Source: Gimesia fumaroli
Lineage (GTDB): Bacteria; Planctomycetota; Planctomycetia; Planctomycetales; Planctomycetaceae
Direction of reading: 5' to 3'
DNA length: 64,000 nucleotides
NCBI RefSeq assembly: GCF_007754425.1
Contig: NZ_CP037452.1
Coordinates: 868,001 to 932,000, forward strand
A program made the position numbers and the translations under genes. This document shows, piece after piece, positions 53,463-61,672 of this stretch; positions within the stretch are counted from its first letter, which is position 1; each line of letters starts with the position of its first letter. The notes under the pieces are model-generated. The model searched no databases. It saw only the letters and a list, made by a program, of their open reading frames with translations, and had not been told where the DNA came from.

Positions 53463-54569
53463 ATGTCACATCAGATTAAATTTATTATGGTTGGTGGTTT
53501 CCTGGGGGCGGGGAAAACCACGACATTAGGTCGGCTGGCAAAGTATTATGCGGATCAGGGCTTGAATGTAGGTGTTGTGACCAACGATCAGGCTGCAGAT
53601 CTGGTGGATACCAATGCACTGCGTTCCCAGGGGCTGCATGTCGGCGAAGTAGCCGGTGCCTGCTTCTGCTGTCATTTTAACGCACTGATGGAAACGATTG
53701 AAGAACTGGGATCAAAATCGAAGCCGGATGTGATTCTGGCAGAGCCGGTGGGAAGCTGTACTGACTTGGTGGCAACGGTGATTCAGCCCATTAAGCGATT
53801 GTTTGATGCTGAGTTTACGATTCACCCTTATGCGGTTCTGATGAAGCCCAGTCATGGCCGAAAGATTTTGAAAAATGAGACGGGCTCCGGTTTCTCCCCG
53901 AAAGCTGCTTACATTTTGAGGAAGCAGATGGAAGAGGCGGATCTGATTCTGGTGAATCGAATTGATGAACTCACGACCGAAGAGGTCGACGAACTCACCG
54001 GTCTGATTGACGAGAATTTTCCGGGGACTCCCGTTTTGAGAACCTCCGCTCTGACGGGCGAAGGCTTTGAAGGACTGGTTGAGTTTCTGGAGCAAGAGGG
54101 CGATTTCGGCAGTAAGGTTCTGGATATCGATTATGATATCTACGCCGAGGGAGAAGCGGAGCTGGGTTGGCTCAACAGCAGCGTGCGTCTCACCTCAGAG
54201 ACGTCCTTTTCTCTGGATCAGTTGTTGCTGGACGTGATTACCCAACTGCAGGCTTCGTTCAAGGAGCAGGGAGTCGAGACCGCGCATCTCAAGACCATCG
54301 GACTGTGGGAAGGCTTTTTCGGCGTGGCGAATCTGGTGAGCAACGACAGTGAGCCCAAGTTGTCTCTCGCTTCTGACTGCACGGTGAACGAAGTGGATCT
54401 GATCGTGAATGCCCGCGTCGCCTGTGATCCGGAATCATTAACGGAGCAGGTAACGCAAGTCTTGCAGAACTGTGCGAAGGCATTGAATGCGAATTTGGAG
54501 ATTCGTCAGACACAGAGTTTCCGTCCCGGGCGTCCTGTACCCACGCATCGCTACGCCGCGCCTCAGTAA
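53463..54569 (+). CDS. CobW/HypB/UreG-family GTP-binding protein
   Basis: The start is ATG 53463 (MSHQIKF). Walker A is [11 protein letters not shown] (about residues 10-20), switch region ACFCCHFN carries the CxCC metal-binding motif, and LVNRIDEL corresponds to the NKxD-like base motif. The protein is a COG0523-type metallochaperone-like GTPase of 368 residues. The C-terminal half differs from the usual CobW_C domain. It is divergent from the aminotransferase gene and 55 bases before mutY. Confidence 0.83.
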   Translation: MSHQIKFIMVGGFLGAGKTTTLGRLAKYYADQGLNVGVVTNDQAADLVDTNALRSQGLHVGEVAGACFCCHFNALMETIEELGSKSKPDVILAEPVGSCTDLVATVIQPIKRLFDAEFTIHPYAVLMKPSHGRKILKNETGSGFSPKAAYILRKQMEEADLILVNRIDELTTEEVDELTGLIDENFPGTPVLRTSALTGEGFEGLVEFLEQEGDFGSKVLDIDYDIYAEGEAELGWLNSSVRLTSETSFSLDQLLLDVITQLQASFKEQGVETAHLKTIGLWEGFFGVANLVSNDSEPKLSLASDCTVNEVDLIVNARVACDPESLTEQVTQVLQNCAKALNANLEIRQTQSFRPGRPVPTHRYAAPQ

Positions 54570-54624
54570 AGTTTGATGTCAGGCTTGTCACTTTTCGCAT
54601 GTCTGCTACAGTAGCGACAGAGCC

Positions 54625-55833
54625 ATGTCTGATCTGAATACTTTATTTGAAACGAAGCGGCGGCAGCGATTTCGTCGGCAATTAATTGCGTGGTATGCTG
54701 CGCATCAGCGTGATTTGCCCTGGCGACGGCTGGCTGACCCGTATGCAGTCTGGATCAGTGAGATCATGCTGCAGCAGACGGTCGTGGCAGCTGTGATTCC
54801 CTACTTTGAAAAGTTTCAGGATCGCTTTCCCGATGTGCATGCGCTGGCATCTGCTGACGAGAGCGAAGTGCTGCAACATTGGGAAGGGCTCGGATATTAC
54901 AGCCGGGCCCGGAATATTCATAAGGCGGCCAAAATCGTCTCAAATGAGCTGCAGGGAGAATTTCCGCAGACGGTAGAAGGGTTAGAAAAATTACCGGGCA
55001 TCGGTCGCTATACGGCAGGCGCGATTTGCTCGTTTGCCTATGATCGGCGGGCACCGATTGTGGAGGCGAATACGTTGCGGCTGTATTCCCGGTTGATCGG
55101 TCTTGAAGAAGATCCTCGATCGAAGGCCGGGCAAAATCAGCTGTGGGAGTTTGCGGACTTGATTCTGCCGCGGAAGTCACCCGGCGATTTCAATCAGGCG
55201 TTGATGGATTTGGGGAGTCTGGTTTGTACGCCTCAGAACCCCGACTGCGGTGCCTGTCCGGTGAGTGCAGGGTGCGAAGCCTTTTTGAGCCAGCGTCAGC
55301 ATCTGATTCCCCGTCCCAAGGCACGTCCCGAGATCACGCCGTTGACTGATGCCAGCATTGCCGTTTTCAGGGAGGACGCCGTCTTGATTCGGCAGCGGGA
55401 GCCAGACGAGCGCTGGGCCGGCCTGTGGGACTTTCCCCGGTTCACGCTGGAGGATTTAAATGGTGTGTCGCATCCCGCTGCCACGCGCAAGAAAAACAGT
55501 GGGCAGAAGCTGCTGTTTGAAGAGACACGGCATCAAACGGCACGAGGCGTTGAGATGCCCGTCGGCTTGCCCTGCGATGTGCTGGGGCGACTGGAAGCAT
55601 ATGTGCGAGATCACGCGGGTGTGGAGTCGGCCGTTCAACAGTTTGTATCCGAGATCCGTCACAGTGTGACCCGGTATAAAATCCGGTTGCTTTGTTTTAT
55701 CGCGCAGGCGGAGACTGCGGATTCAGGAGATTCCGCGGGCCGCTATCAATGGGTCAGGGTAAGCGATCTGGAATCGTACCCGCTGTCAGTGACGGGACGC
55801 AAATTTGCGAAACAGCTGGCGGAACTGGTGTGA
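54625..55833 (+). CDS. mutY: A/G-specific adenine glycosylase MutY
   Basis: Residues 20-230 form the HhH-GPD core: Glu46 in ISEIMLQQT is the proton-shuttling glutamate, LPGIGRYTAGAI (123-134) the HhH hairpin, and Cys201, Cys208, Cys211, Cys217 the C-x6-C-x2-C-x5-C cluster site. The C-terminal part is the NUDIX-like domain that reads 8-oxo-G. The catalytic aspartate, E. coli Asp138 in LDGN, aligns with Glu147 in IVEANTLRL, a change worth noting. It excises A opposite 8-oxo-G. 402 residues. Confidence 0.92.
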   Translation: MSDLNTLFETKRRQRFRRQLIAWYAAHQRDLPWRRLADPYAVWISEIMLQQTVVAAVIPYFEKFQDRFPDVHALASADESEVLQHWEGLGYYSRARNIHKAAKIVSNELQGEFPQTVEGLEKLPGIGRYTAGAICSFAYDRRAPIVEANTLRLYSRLIGLEEDPRSKAGQNQLWEFADLILPRKSPGDFNQALMDLGSLVCTPQNPDCGACPVSAGCEAFLSQRQHLIPRPKARPEITPLTDASIAVFREDAVLIRQREPDERWAGLWDFPRFTLEDLNGVSHPAATRKKNSGQKLLFEETRHQTARGVEMPVGLPCDVLGRLEAYVRDHAGVESAVQQFVSEIRHSVTRYKIRLLCFIAQAETADSGDSAGRYQWVRVSDLESYPLSVTGRKFAKQLAELV

Positions 55834-55861
55834 CCGTTCGCAGGGACGAACAGGATTGCTC

Positions 55862-55889
55862 CAGACCCGAATGGCACTGCCGGTTATGG
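55862..55889 (+). repeat. Degenerate IS-end relic
   Basis: CCGAATGGCACTGCC (55867-55881) matches 15 consecutive bases of the terminal inverted repeat of the IS at 57930-59671, and flanking bases match partly. It has the orientation of the left IS end. Confidence 0.6.
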
Positions 55890-56273
55890 TTAAGTGTACT
55901 TGCTTGAGTCAACCTCAAGTCGTTCGAATTTCCCCGAGGCTAGGAGGATTGATTCAATGTCGCCAATGATCTCGTTTGCTCTTCCTTCTGCAGTGATGAA
56001 TAGCCCACCCCCCTCGTCTGTGATCGTGATAGTCCCCTTTTCACATCTGGCCTTGGTGATGAATTCATCCGTCGCAATGGCGTATGAAACCATGCCCTCA
56101 GATACCGGTTCAATCGAAATACCGTAATTCTCTTCGAGGAAACTGACCATGTTCGGGAAGCCACTAGATCGGTGGTCACACCGGAATTCGATCAAAAGAT
56201 CATCACTCCCGTAGCACGGGCGCACAACGAATGGGTATTTATACGTAGGTTGCTTTGACCATTTGAGTTTCAT
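55890..56273 (-). CDS. Hypothetical protein in the AT-rich island
   Basis: The 127-residue protein has no signal peptide or known domain. Strand-rich ends (LKWSKQPTYKYPFVVRP, GTITITDEGGGLFITAEG) suggest a small beta-rich fold. The gene is AT-rich. It is flanked by an IS-end relic on one side and CTGACCCCTT (56309-56318), similar to the opposite IS end, on the other. It may be an immunity-type cargo gene. Confidence 0.45.
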   Translation of the reverse strand: MKLKWSKQPTYKYPFVVRPCYGSDDLLIEFRCDHRSSGFPNMVSFLEENYGISIEPVSEGMVSYAIATDEFITKARCEKGTITITDEGGGLFITAEGRANEIIGDIESILLASGKFERLEVDSSKYT

Positions 56274-56489
56274 TTCTTCCGCTCTTCCACATAACTATTG
56301 GACAGTCGCTGACCCCTTATTCTGTCCTCAAAGCCAAATTGTCCACCCACGGAAGTATCAAGCAATTTAATTTGTTGGGTTTTTATATCTATTTCCATCA
56401 TCAGTGGAATTGCTTTCGTAAATCAATTATCCAAAAAGATATCACTGGTGTTTTAGCCGATCACTGCCTTATCTAAATGAATATTGCTG

Positions 56490-56930
56490 TCAACAAAAAA
56501 GCGAAACATGATGCTCTGTGAACATGTCATCTGGGTTATATATAAACTCTCCATACCATTCTTTTTGATCAGGTGAATTCAGATTTCCAAACACAATTTG
56601 AATCATGGTAAGGGAAAGTCGACTCATGAACTCGGAATCAGATAATTCAGGTCCATCGTCAACCATGTGGTGCCATTCGTCATTATAGATTGGTAACAGA
56701 GACTTGGTTATGTATTCACGAAATGAATATTCATATTCGAGCAGGTCTTCTAGCAATTTATCTACGTAATCTTGTGCAACAGAATCGTCCCCTTCTTCTG
56801 GTATTACTGTGATCGGAATATCGGATTGATTTATTGAAACGAATCCTCCCCAACATTCATGATCAGAATACCATTTCAATTCACCACACAAATTGCTCGT
56901 TATATTATTGCGAGTCATATGATATCTCAT
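56490..56930 (-). CDS. Hypothetical acidic protein, immunity-like
   Basis: 146 residues, very acidic, with LCGELKWYSDHECWGGFVSI at the N-terminus, a tryptophan-rich strand pair resembling the DUF2262/DUF6985 type of immunity protein start. No export signal. It lies 12 bases downstream of the 297-residue gene on the minus strand, which suggests a transcript. Low GC relative to the rest of the window. Confidence 0.5.
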   Translation of the reverse strand: MRYHMTRNNITSNLCGELKWYSDHECWGGFVSINQSDIPITVIPEEGDDSVAQDYVDKLLEDLLEYEYSFREYITKSLLPIYNDEWHHMVDDGPELSDSEFMSRLSLTMIQIVFGNLNSPDQKEWYGEFIYNPDDMFTEHHVSLFC

Positions 56931-56942
56931 AGATTGCAGAGA

Positions 56943-57836
56943 TTATGGACGACTATTTTTCCACGCAAGGCACTTTTTAAGATACAGGTTCAAATGCTTA
57001 GCAGCTTCAGGACAGTCTTTCCATATTCTTTCAAATTCAGATAATCGCTGTACCACAATACGGGATCGCTTCTGACCTTGTGGAGAATTGGGAATGAATA
57101 ACCGGGAAGTTTGATTATAAAGAACCTCACTCTCTGCTTCTACTTTAGCAATATCTTCAGCTAGCCGTTCTGCTGATTTTAAATCGACGACTTGAGACAC
57201 CAGGTCAAGATAAAGTGCTTCACAATCAAGATACTTTTTGATTAAATCCTGTTCTTCCGACGAAATGGTTTCTGGTGGTCCGCCTCCTCGTTCGCCAGCC
57301 CCTGCCCAATTCACAGCTTTTCTGCGATGCGTTAAAATGCTAAAGCCGTGTTCGTAATCTAATGATGTTCTGAAATCAAATGCGATATAAGCAACTTTGT
57401 TTTTATGTTCTGAAAGAATGGTAACTGTATTCGGTTCTACTAATTCACAAAATCCATCTAAAGTATTCAACCGTTTGCGAAGCTCACGCTTTTCACCTTG
57501 TAATGTCTTGGTTTCAGGCAGTGATTCCGAATAGTAAGCTGATTTACATTGTTGAAGGGCATATTTTAATGCAGCTTTTGCAATTGTATCTTCATTTGTA
57601 CATAAATATTCAAAAGCAGCTTCTTGTTCTTTCGTAGGCGGTTTCCCATCTGTTGATTCGATTTGAAGCTGTAACAAAACCGGCCCATTATTTGGCTCAC
57701 TTTTTTCGTATGCTTCAGAGAGATAATCCGCATCGCAATCCCAGAGAATCCCACAGGTTTCAAACCCTGATAATTCCACTTTTCCAAGCCACGCTTCATA
57801 CTCAGATTTATATTTTATATTGCTAAATACACTCAT
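56943..57836 (-). CDS. DUF6985-like hypothetical protein
   Basis: The 297-residue protein contains PTKEQEAAFEYLCTNEDTIAK (about 67-87) and YIAFDFRTSLDYEHGFSILTHRRK (about 149-172), the two blocks characteristic of DUF6985-like immunity proteins, in the same order as in the gene at 22468. The C-terminal helical region is new. Low GC, no signal peptide. Its close partner at 56490 is transcribed 12 bases later. Confidence 0.55.
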   Translation of the reverse strand: MSVFSNIKYKSEYEAWLGKVELSGFETCGILWDCDADYLSEAYEKSEPNNGPVLLQLQIESTDGKPPTKEQEAAFEYLCTNEDTIAKAALKYALQQCKSAYYSESLPETKTLQGEKRELRKRLNTLDGFCELVEPNTVTILSEHKNKVAYIAFDFRTSLDYEHGFSILTHRRKAVNWAGAGERGGGPPETISSEEQDLIKKYLDCEALYLDLVSQVVDLKSAERLAEDIAKVEAESEVLYNQTSRLFIPNSPQGQKRSRIVVQRLSEFERIWKDCPEAAKHLNLYLKKCLAWKNSRP

Positions 57837-57929
57837 GAAAATCGATCCTTATCGCTATCTACATGAACAAGTACCCTACTTCTTAGGGTTGTTTTTGCCT
57901 GTCATTAACTCCCAAAAGAAGAAGACTAA

Positions 57930-57957
57930 AAAGGGGTCAGGACCGAATGGCACTGCC
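57930..57957. repeat. Left terminal inverted repeat of the IS
   Basis: 28 bases, perfect complement of 59644-59671. Confidence 0.9.
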
Positions 57958-57980
57958 TGTTGTAGCGTAACAGTTTGCGC

Positions 57981-59459
57981 TCATACGATTGCCTTCCGTT
58001 GTTGATGGTAATGATATCTTGGTTGCTTCAGTAGAGCCAGCACTTTGGTGCGGCGTTTATTGGCTCTGGGTTCTGTTCGGCCGGTGCGATGGCCTACCTG
58101 TTCGCTGCTGGGAACCTGTTGTCCGAGTGTAACCAACTCATCCGTGAGCTTCGTGACGGCTCCCAACAACCAGCTTGCAGCCAGCATCTGTTGCGTGGTG
58201 GTAAACGAGAGGGAACGCGGATCACGGTCTGTGGCAATGCCACTCTGCAGCATTTTCAATCGAATCAGATTGTACGCCAGCAGGCACGACCAGAGTTCGG
58301 TGAGCACCATGTCGGGCGCTTTCGCACGCAGAATATCCATACCCAGCGAACACTTGATGCTGCGAATATCCAGTTCGATCAGCCAGCGGCTCTGATACAC
58401 GGCGGCGATCCAGCGCGCCGGGTATGCTTTCCGATCTGTGATGGTGGTGGCAATCGTAAACGTTTTGGCGCGATACCCCGGCTGACTGATCTGCACATCG
58501 ACCAGGCGCAGAGTGAGCGTCAGCGGTTGTTGCCAGAATTCCTGACGGGGCATCCAGTCAGGACGTTGCAATGGTCGTGACCAGGTCACCAGTCGCTCCC
58601 GTTTACTCAGCCGCCGTGCGGCTTGCGGATGATCGTCACGCAAGTGATGATTCTTCATCAGAATCTGCACGCCCCGCGCACGGCACGCACTCACCAGCCA
58701 GTACGTGCAGTAATACGAGTCTGCCACCAGGGTATCTCCCGGTCGGAGTGCATCGCGCATTTGCCAGAACAGGGCCGTTTCGCCACTGCCTTTTCCGCTG
58801 TAAGGCCCGCTCACTAGATCCACCAGCAGTCCGGTTGTCATCGAGATCAGAGAAACGCAGCGTAGAACGGGGAACCCGAGCCCCGGTTTCTGAGTCGGGT
58901 TCTGTGGATAGGCACGCTGATTCTTGGGAGTGTCGGCGGCCGTGAGGGTGAAGCCATCAACCAGCAGAATGCGACCGCCGGTGCTCCGTGATTTCACATC
59001 AGCGATGCTGGAAGGACTGAGGCGTGCCGCCGACTGCTCTCTGGTCTGGACACGATTCTGATCACAGGCCGCTTCCGCATCAGCGGCAATTTGTTGGACA
59101 ATGTCGCGAATGACGATAAACGGGATTTTGAGTCGTGCCCGACAATAAGCACCGGTATTGGTGCTGCAAATCTGTCGGCCCAGCGCGGCACACAGGTTGG
59201 CAACACGGATCACAGCTGCTTTACAGCTGCGTTGCTCCTCGGAAAAGAAGACCTGAGAAATTAATGCCCAGAGCGTGACTGCCGGTGTGTAAACGTCATC
59301 CTCGCCGGAACCAAAATTGATTTTGTGTTCATCGAAGATCTGCTGCCAGCCCTGGTCATCGATCACATCGGCCAGCGGAAGCGAAGCATTTTGCATCATC
59401 GAGCGTTTGAAAAGAGAAAATGATGCTGCATTCAAACGGGAAGCTGATATAAATGGCAT
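57981..59459 (-). CDS. IS4-family transposase
   Basis: The start at 59459 (MPFISASRLN) has AAGGAAGG seven bases upstream; the longer frame has no binding site. DDE residues can be seen: Asp168 in LLVDGFTL, Asp247 in VADSYY, and Glu362 in the C-terminal signature YQSRWLIELDIRSIK, which fits Y-x2-R-x3-E-x6-K (YREK) exactly. The 492-residue frame is intact, so the element could be active. It catalyses cut-and-paste movement of the IS between its 28-bp ends. Confidence 0.93.
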   Translation of the reverse strand: MPFISASRLNAASFSLFKRSMMQNASLPLADVIDDQGWQQIFDEHKINFGSGEDDVYTPAVTLWALISQVFFSEEQRSCKAAVIRVANLCAALGRQICSTNTGAYCRARLKIPFIVIRDIVQQIAADAEAACDQNRVQTREQSAARLSPSSIADVKSRSTGGRILLVDGFTLTAADTPKNQRAYPQNPTQKPGLGFPVLRCVSLISMTTGLLVDLVSGPYSGKGSGETALFWQMRDALRPGDTLVADSYYCTYWLVSACRARGVQILMKNHHLRDDHPQAARRLSKRERLVTWSRPLQRPDWMPRQEFWQQPLTLTLRLVDVQISQPGYRAKTFTIATTITDRKAYPARWIAAVYQSRWLIELDIRSIKCSLGMDILRAKAPDMVLTELWSCLLAYNLIRLKMLQSGIATDRDPRSLSFTTTQQMLAASWLLGAVTKLTDELVTLGQQVPSSEQVGHRTGRTEPRANKRRTKVLALLKQPRYHYHQQRKAIV

Positions 59460-59643
59460 AGAACCTTCCTTGGTCAAATGTTTTACCCACACCAACCCAA
59501 GGAAGGTCTTGCCAGAACGCAGCATAATGCCAGGAAAGGTTTTGCCAAACACAATTTCCAGCGAACTGGCAAAAAATCAGAAAATTAAAACCGTGACTGC
59601 GTCACGCGGGAGTCGTTGCGCAAACACAAACTCAAAAAACAGC

Positions 59644-59671
59644 GGCAGTGCCATTCGGTCCTGACCCCTTT
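59644..59671. repeat. Right terminal inverted repeat of the IS
   Basis: 28 bases, perfect complement of the left end. Confidence 0.9.
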
Positions 59672-59770
59672 ATGATTGCCACTATGCAAGTTGGAGCTTC
59701 TTGACTGGTTCCCTCAATGCGACATCAATTTTCAATGCCACAAGGCGGGCGGACACATGGGTCCGCCCCA
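59672..59770 (+). repeat. Dispersed intergenic repeat, copy 5, left half missing
   Basis: The block from TATGCAAG (59682) to the right hairpin GGGCGGACACATGGGTCCGCCC (59747-59768) matches the second half of copies 1-4, but the GTAGGGGC end is absent. The IS right end lies exactly where the left half should begin. Confidence 0.6.
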
Positions 59771-59893
59771 ACGTTGAAGTTAGGCTGACAATAACAGAAC
59801 ATCTGCGTTTTGAAGTCGATGTCGTGCCTCGCAAGCGGTGGCAGGCGCCAATCCGCTTATGGTGGGAGTGCTGATTCTGCCAATGGGAATTCG

Positions 59894-59926
59894 CTTTTCG
59901 TGTGGTTTCGTGATTTTCGTGGTAGC
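59894..59926 (-). repeat. Dispersed CACGAAA-type repeat, copy 2
   Basis: Reverse complement of the copy at 32125-32157 with few changes. The 583-base region 59672-60254 has no supported gene. Confidence 0.65.
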
Positions 59927-60034
59927 AAACATGCGATTGTTGAACCGGACTAACGTCCCGCGACTAATGGTCCAGTACCGGGGCAGTTGTGCCAAATCGC
60001 TTCGTGGTTTTCTTTAGACAGCGCATAAAAAATC

Positions 60035-60070
60035 CCCATTCTCAAAATTGCCTGAGATTGAGAATGGGGA
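60035..60070 (-). terminator. Terminator downstream of mraZ
   Basis: CCCCATTCTCAA and TTGAGAATGGGG form a 12-bp perfect stem around a 12-base loop. On the minus strand ATTTTTT follows, so it can end transcription coming from mraZ, 185 bases after the mraZ stop. Confidence 0.82.
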
Positions 60071-60254
60071 AAACGCATTTGACTCAAGAGAAGAAAGCGG
60101 CATCCGTGCCAAAAAGACCTTCCATGGAATTAAGCCTTTAGGGTGAATCGGATGTGATGGGGATACTGAATGAGTCGCCCACTTCTCCTGTCGTCAAAGA
60201 CGCTAAAGAACAATGTGTATTGTTTTTTGATTGTGAGTATCGTCAGGCAAGGGG

Positions 60255-60737
60255 TTAGCTGGACAGGTCTTTAAAGAGTGTCCCGAATTCGGGCATGTCC
60301 TGTTCCAGCAGGTTTTGCCAGGCTTCCAGGTTCCAGATTTCAACACAGATCACTGCGCCGACAATCATGACTTCCTGGTTGGGTTGCACTCCCAGAAATT
60401 CCCGAAATCCTTCCGGGATTGTGCAGCGAGAGCGATTTGCTAACTGGATGGTCCGATTTCTGGTCGACAGTAATCGTCCCAGGCGTTGCACTTCGTCCCA
60501 GCGGTTTTCCAGTCGGTGTGCCTGAATTTTTTGTTTAATCAGGTCCACACCCTGCTGGTGTCTGGCTTGCCAGTCTGCGGCTTTCCAGAGGCTGAGACAT
60601 CCGGCTCGTTCCTTAGTCAACAGCGTTTCCCCGGATTCGTCAGTAATTGCCTGGGCCATTTCTACGGGAAGAGAAATTCGAAACCGGTCGTCGACCGTTC
60701 GTTTTGTTTCTCCCGAAATAAATGTTTCGCCGTTCAT
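60255..60737 (-). CDS. mraZ: MraZ-family transcriptional regulator, orphan
   Basis: The start at 60737 (MNGETF) gives a 160-residue protein with two MraZ repeats: [20 protein letters not shown] (8-27) and a second [17 protein letters not shown] followed by [18 protein letters not shown]. MraZ is normally the first gene of the division and cell-wall (dcw) cluster and represses it by binding TGGG-type repeats. Here neither rsmH nor any other dcw gene follows; the gene stands alone next to the IS. Its promoter contains palindromic TGGG sites. Confidence 0.88.
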   Translation of the reverse strand: MNGETFISGETKRTVDDRFRISLPVEMAQAITDESGETLLTKERAGCLSLWKAADWQARHQQGVDLIKQKIQAHRLENRWDEVQRLGRLLSTRNRTIQLANRSRCTIPEGFREFLGVQPNQEVMIVGAVICVEIWNLEAWQNLLEQDMPEFGTLFKDLSS

Positions 60738-60797
60738 GGCCAGCCTGCGAAAGGGGAATGCGTGTATCAACTCTCCACAATATTGAGTGATATCAGT

Positions 60798-60826
60798 ATT
60801 GTACTGGGTGGATAACCCACAATCAA
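60798..60826 (-). promoter_or_regulatory. mraZ promoter with palindrome in the spacer
   Basis: On the minus strand, -35 TTGATT (60821-60826) and -10 TACAAT (60798-60803) are 17 bases apart. The spacer 60804-60820 almost coincides with the palindrome TGGGTGGATAACCCA at 60805-60819. The start of the gene lies about 60 bases downstream. Confidence 0.7.
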
Positions 60827-60860
60827 CTAGTTATCAAAGATCAATTGGGCAGGAAACCCA
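60805..60860. promoter_or_regulatory. Pair of TGGG-N7-CCCA operator-like sites
   Basis: TGGGTGGATAACCCA (60805-60819) and TGGGCAGGAAACCCA (60846-60860) share the pattern TGGGY-RGRWA-ACCCA and both continue CACA. Their centres are 41 bases apart, four helical turns. Tetrads TGGG fit the core recognised by MraZ, although known MraZ sites are direct repeats. Confidence 0.6.
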
Positions 60861-61233
60861 CATAAACAGAATTTACAGTTCGTCGATCAAAAAGGCAATC
60901 ATCGATTGTCCAATTCTCCCGATTTTATCAATTTTTCTGTCTGGCTTTGATTCAGGTGAAAATCTGTCACAAGCGATGGATCACAAGTACGACGTGATTT
61001 TCATCTACCTTCGCTGGTGGCGATCCATAGAATGTGCCGCCTGGGGTTCGTTTTCGAAACGCCAGATTGTGTTTCTGAATTCGAATGGGGCCTTGTAAAA
61101 GCAAAAGAAAAAACATCACGCTGTGCAGTTAAAAACGGACAGCACAGGAACCGGGGCTGCCGTGCTTCGGTTCATCGCGAATGGCTGACTGCGTTGTTCG
61201 CAGACAGGTGTTTTTCAGAAAAGGAGATGAGTC

Positions 61234-61581
61234 ATGTGGTACTTGCTGCACTTTGTCGTGAAATCTGTTTTCTGTTGTATCGGAAAGAGAATGAATCATG
61301 AGGGAGGGCAGGAAGGTACCCAGTTCCGAAGGTGTGCTGAAGAGCGTTCAACTGGTTCCGAACGTGTACCATTGCGTGTTGTAAGCGCTCCGAAGTGTGT
61401 CGAACGTCATAAAAAAAATGCTGAGCAAACGGCAGCAGGTCAGATTCTGCAGGTGATGATCAGCGAAACATCACCGCTGAACCCGCTGCGGAATGATCAG
61501 TTAGTGAGCTCGGTTCAGGTGAAGAAAATGGTTTTCTCGCGCGCGACGCATAACGGGGAATCGGTGCTTAAATGGAACTAA
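61234..61581 (+). CDS. Small hypothetical protein before a strong hairpin
   Basis: The ATG has AAGGAG seven bases upstream. The 115-residue product starts with a short hydrophobic stretch (WYLLHFVVKSVFCCIGK), then is basic and polar. I know no family. The stop is three bases before the hairpin at 61584, which supports a real transcript. A chance frame cannot be excluded. Nothing else is seen in 60861-61233. Confidence 0.4.
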   Translation: MWYLLHFVVKSVFCCIGKRMNHEGGQEGTQFRRCAEERSTGSERVPLRVVSAPKCVERHKKNAEQTAAGQILQVMISETSPLNPLRNDQLVSSVQVKKMVFSRATHNGESVLKWN

Positions 61582-61583
61582 AA

Positions 61584-61616
61584 AAGCGAACCCCGAAATG
61601 GTTTCGGAGTTCGCTT
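61584..61616. terminator. Strong bidirectional terminator hairpin
   Basis: Fifteen-base arms with one mismatch (AAGCGAACCCCGAAA and its near complement) around TGG. On the minus strand CTTTTTAG follows directly, so it chiefly ends transcription of the Gfo/Idh gene; on the plus strand the T-run is weaker. Confidence 0.88.
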
Positions 61617-61672
61617 GTCGTTACATTTTTCTGAACATTTTATTCAGAGACGAACGGAGTCGTCAGTGAATC

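Larger units (their letters stand above)
57930..59671 (-). mobile_element. Complete IS4-family insertion sequence
   Basis: The element of about 1.74 kb is bounded by perfect 28-bp inverted repeats (57930-57957 and 59644-59671, outer end AAAGGGGTCAGGACCGAATG) and carries one transposase gene. No direct repeat flanks it: the left side reads GAAGACTAA and the right side ATGATTGCC. The IS4 family normally makes 9-12 bp duplications, so a later deletion or recombination probably removed one flank. The right end cuts into copy 5 of the dispersed repeat. Confidence 0.88.

Noticed and set aside
57918-59684. Target-site duplication around the IS
   Set aside because: No direct repeat of 8 or more bases at either assumed boundary.
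60787-61301. Two overlapping plus-strand frames across the mraZ upstream region
   Set aside because: No ribosome binding sites, and the first covers the palindromic operator sites and promoter.
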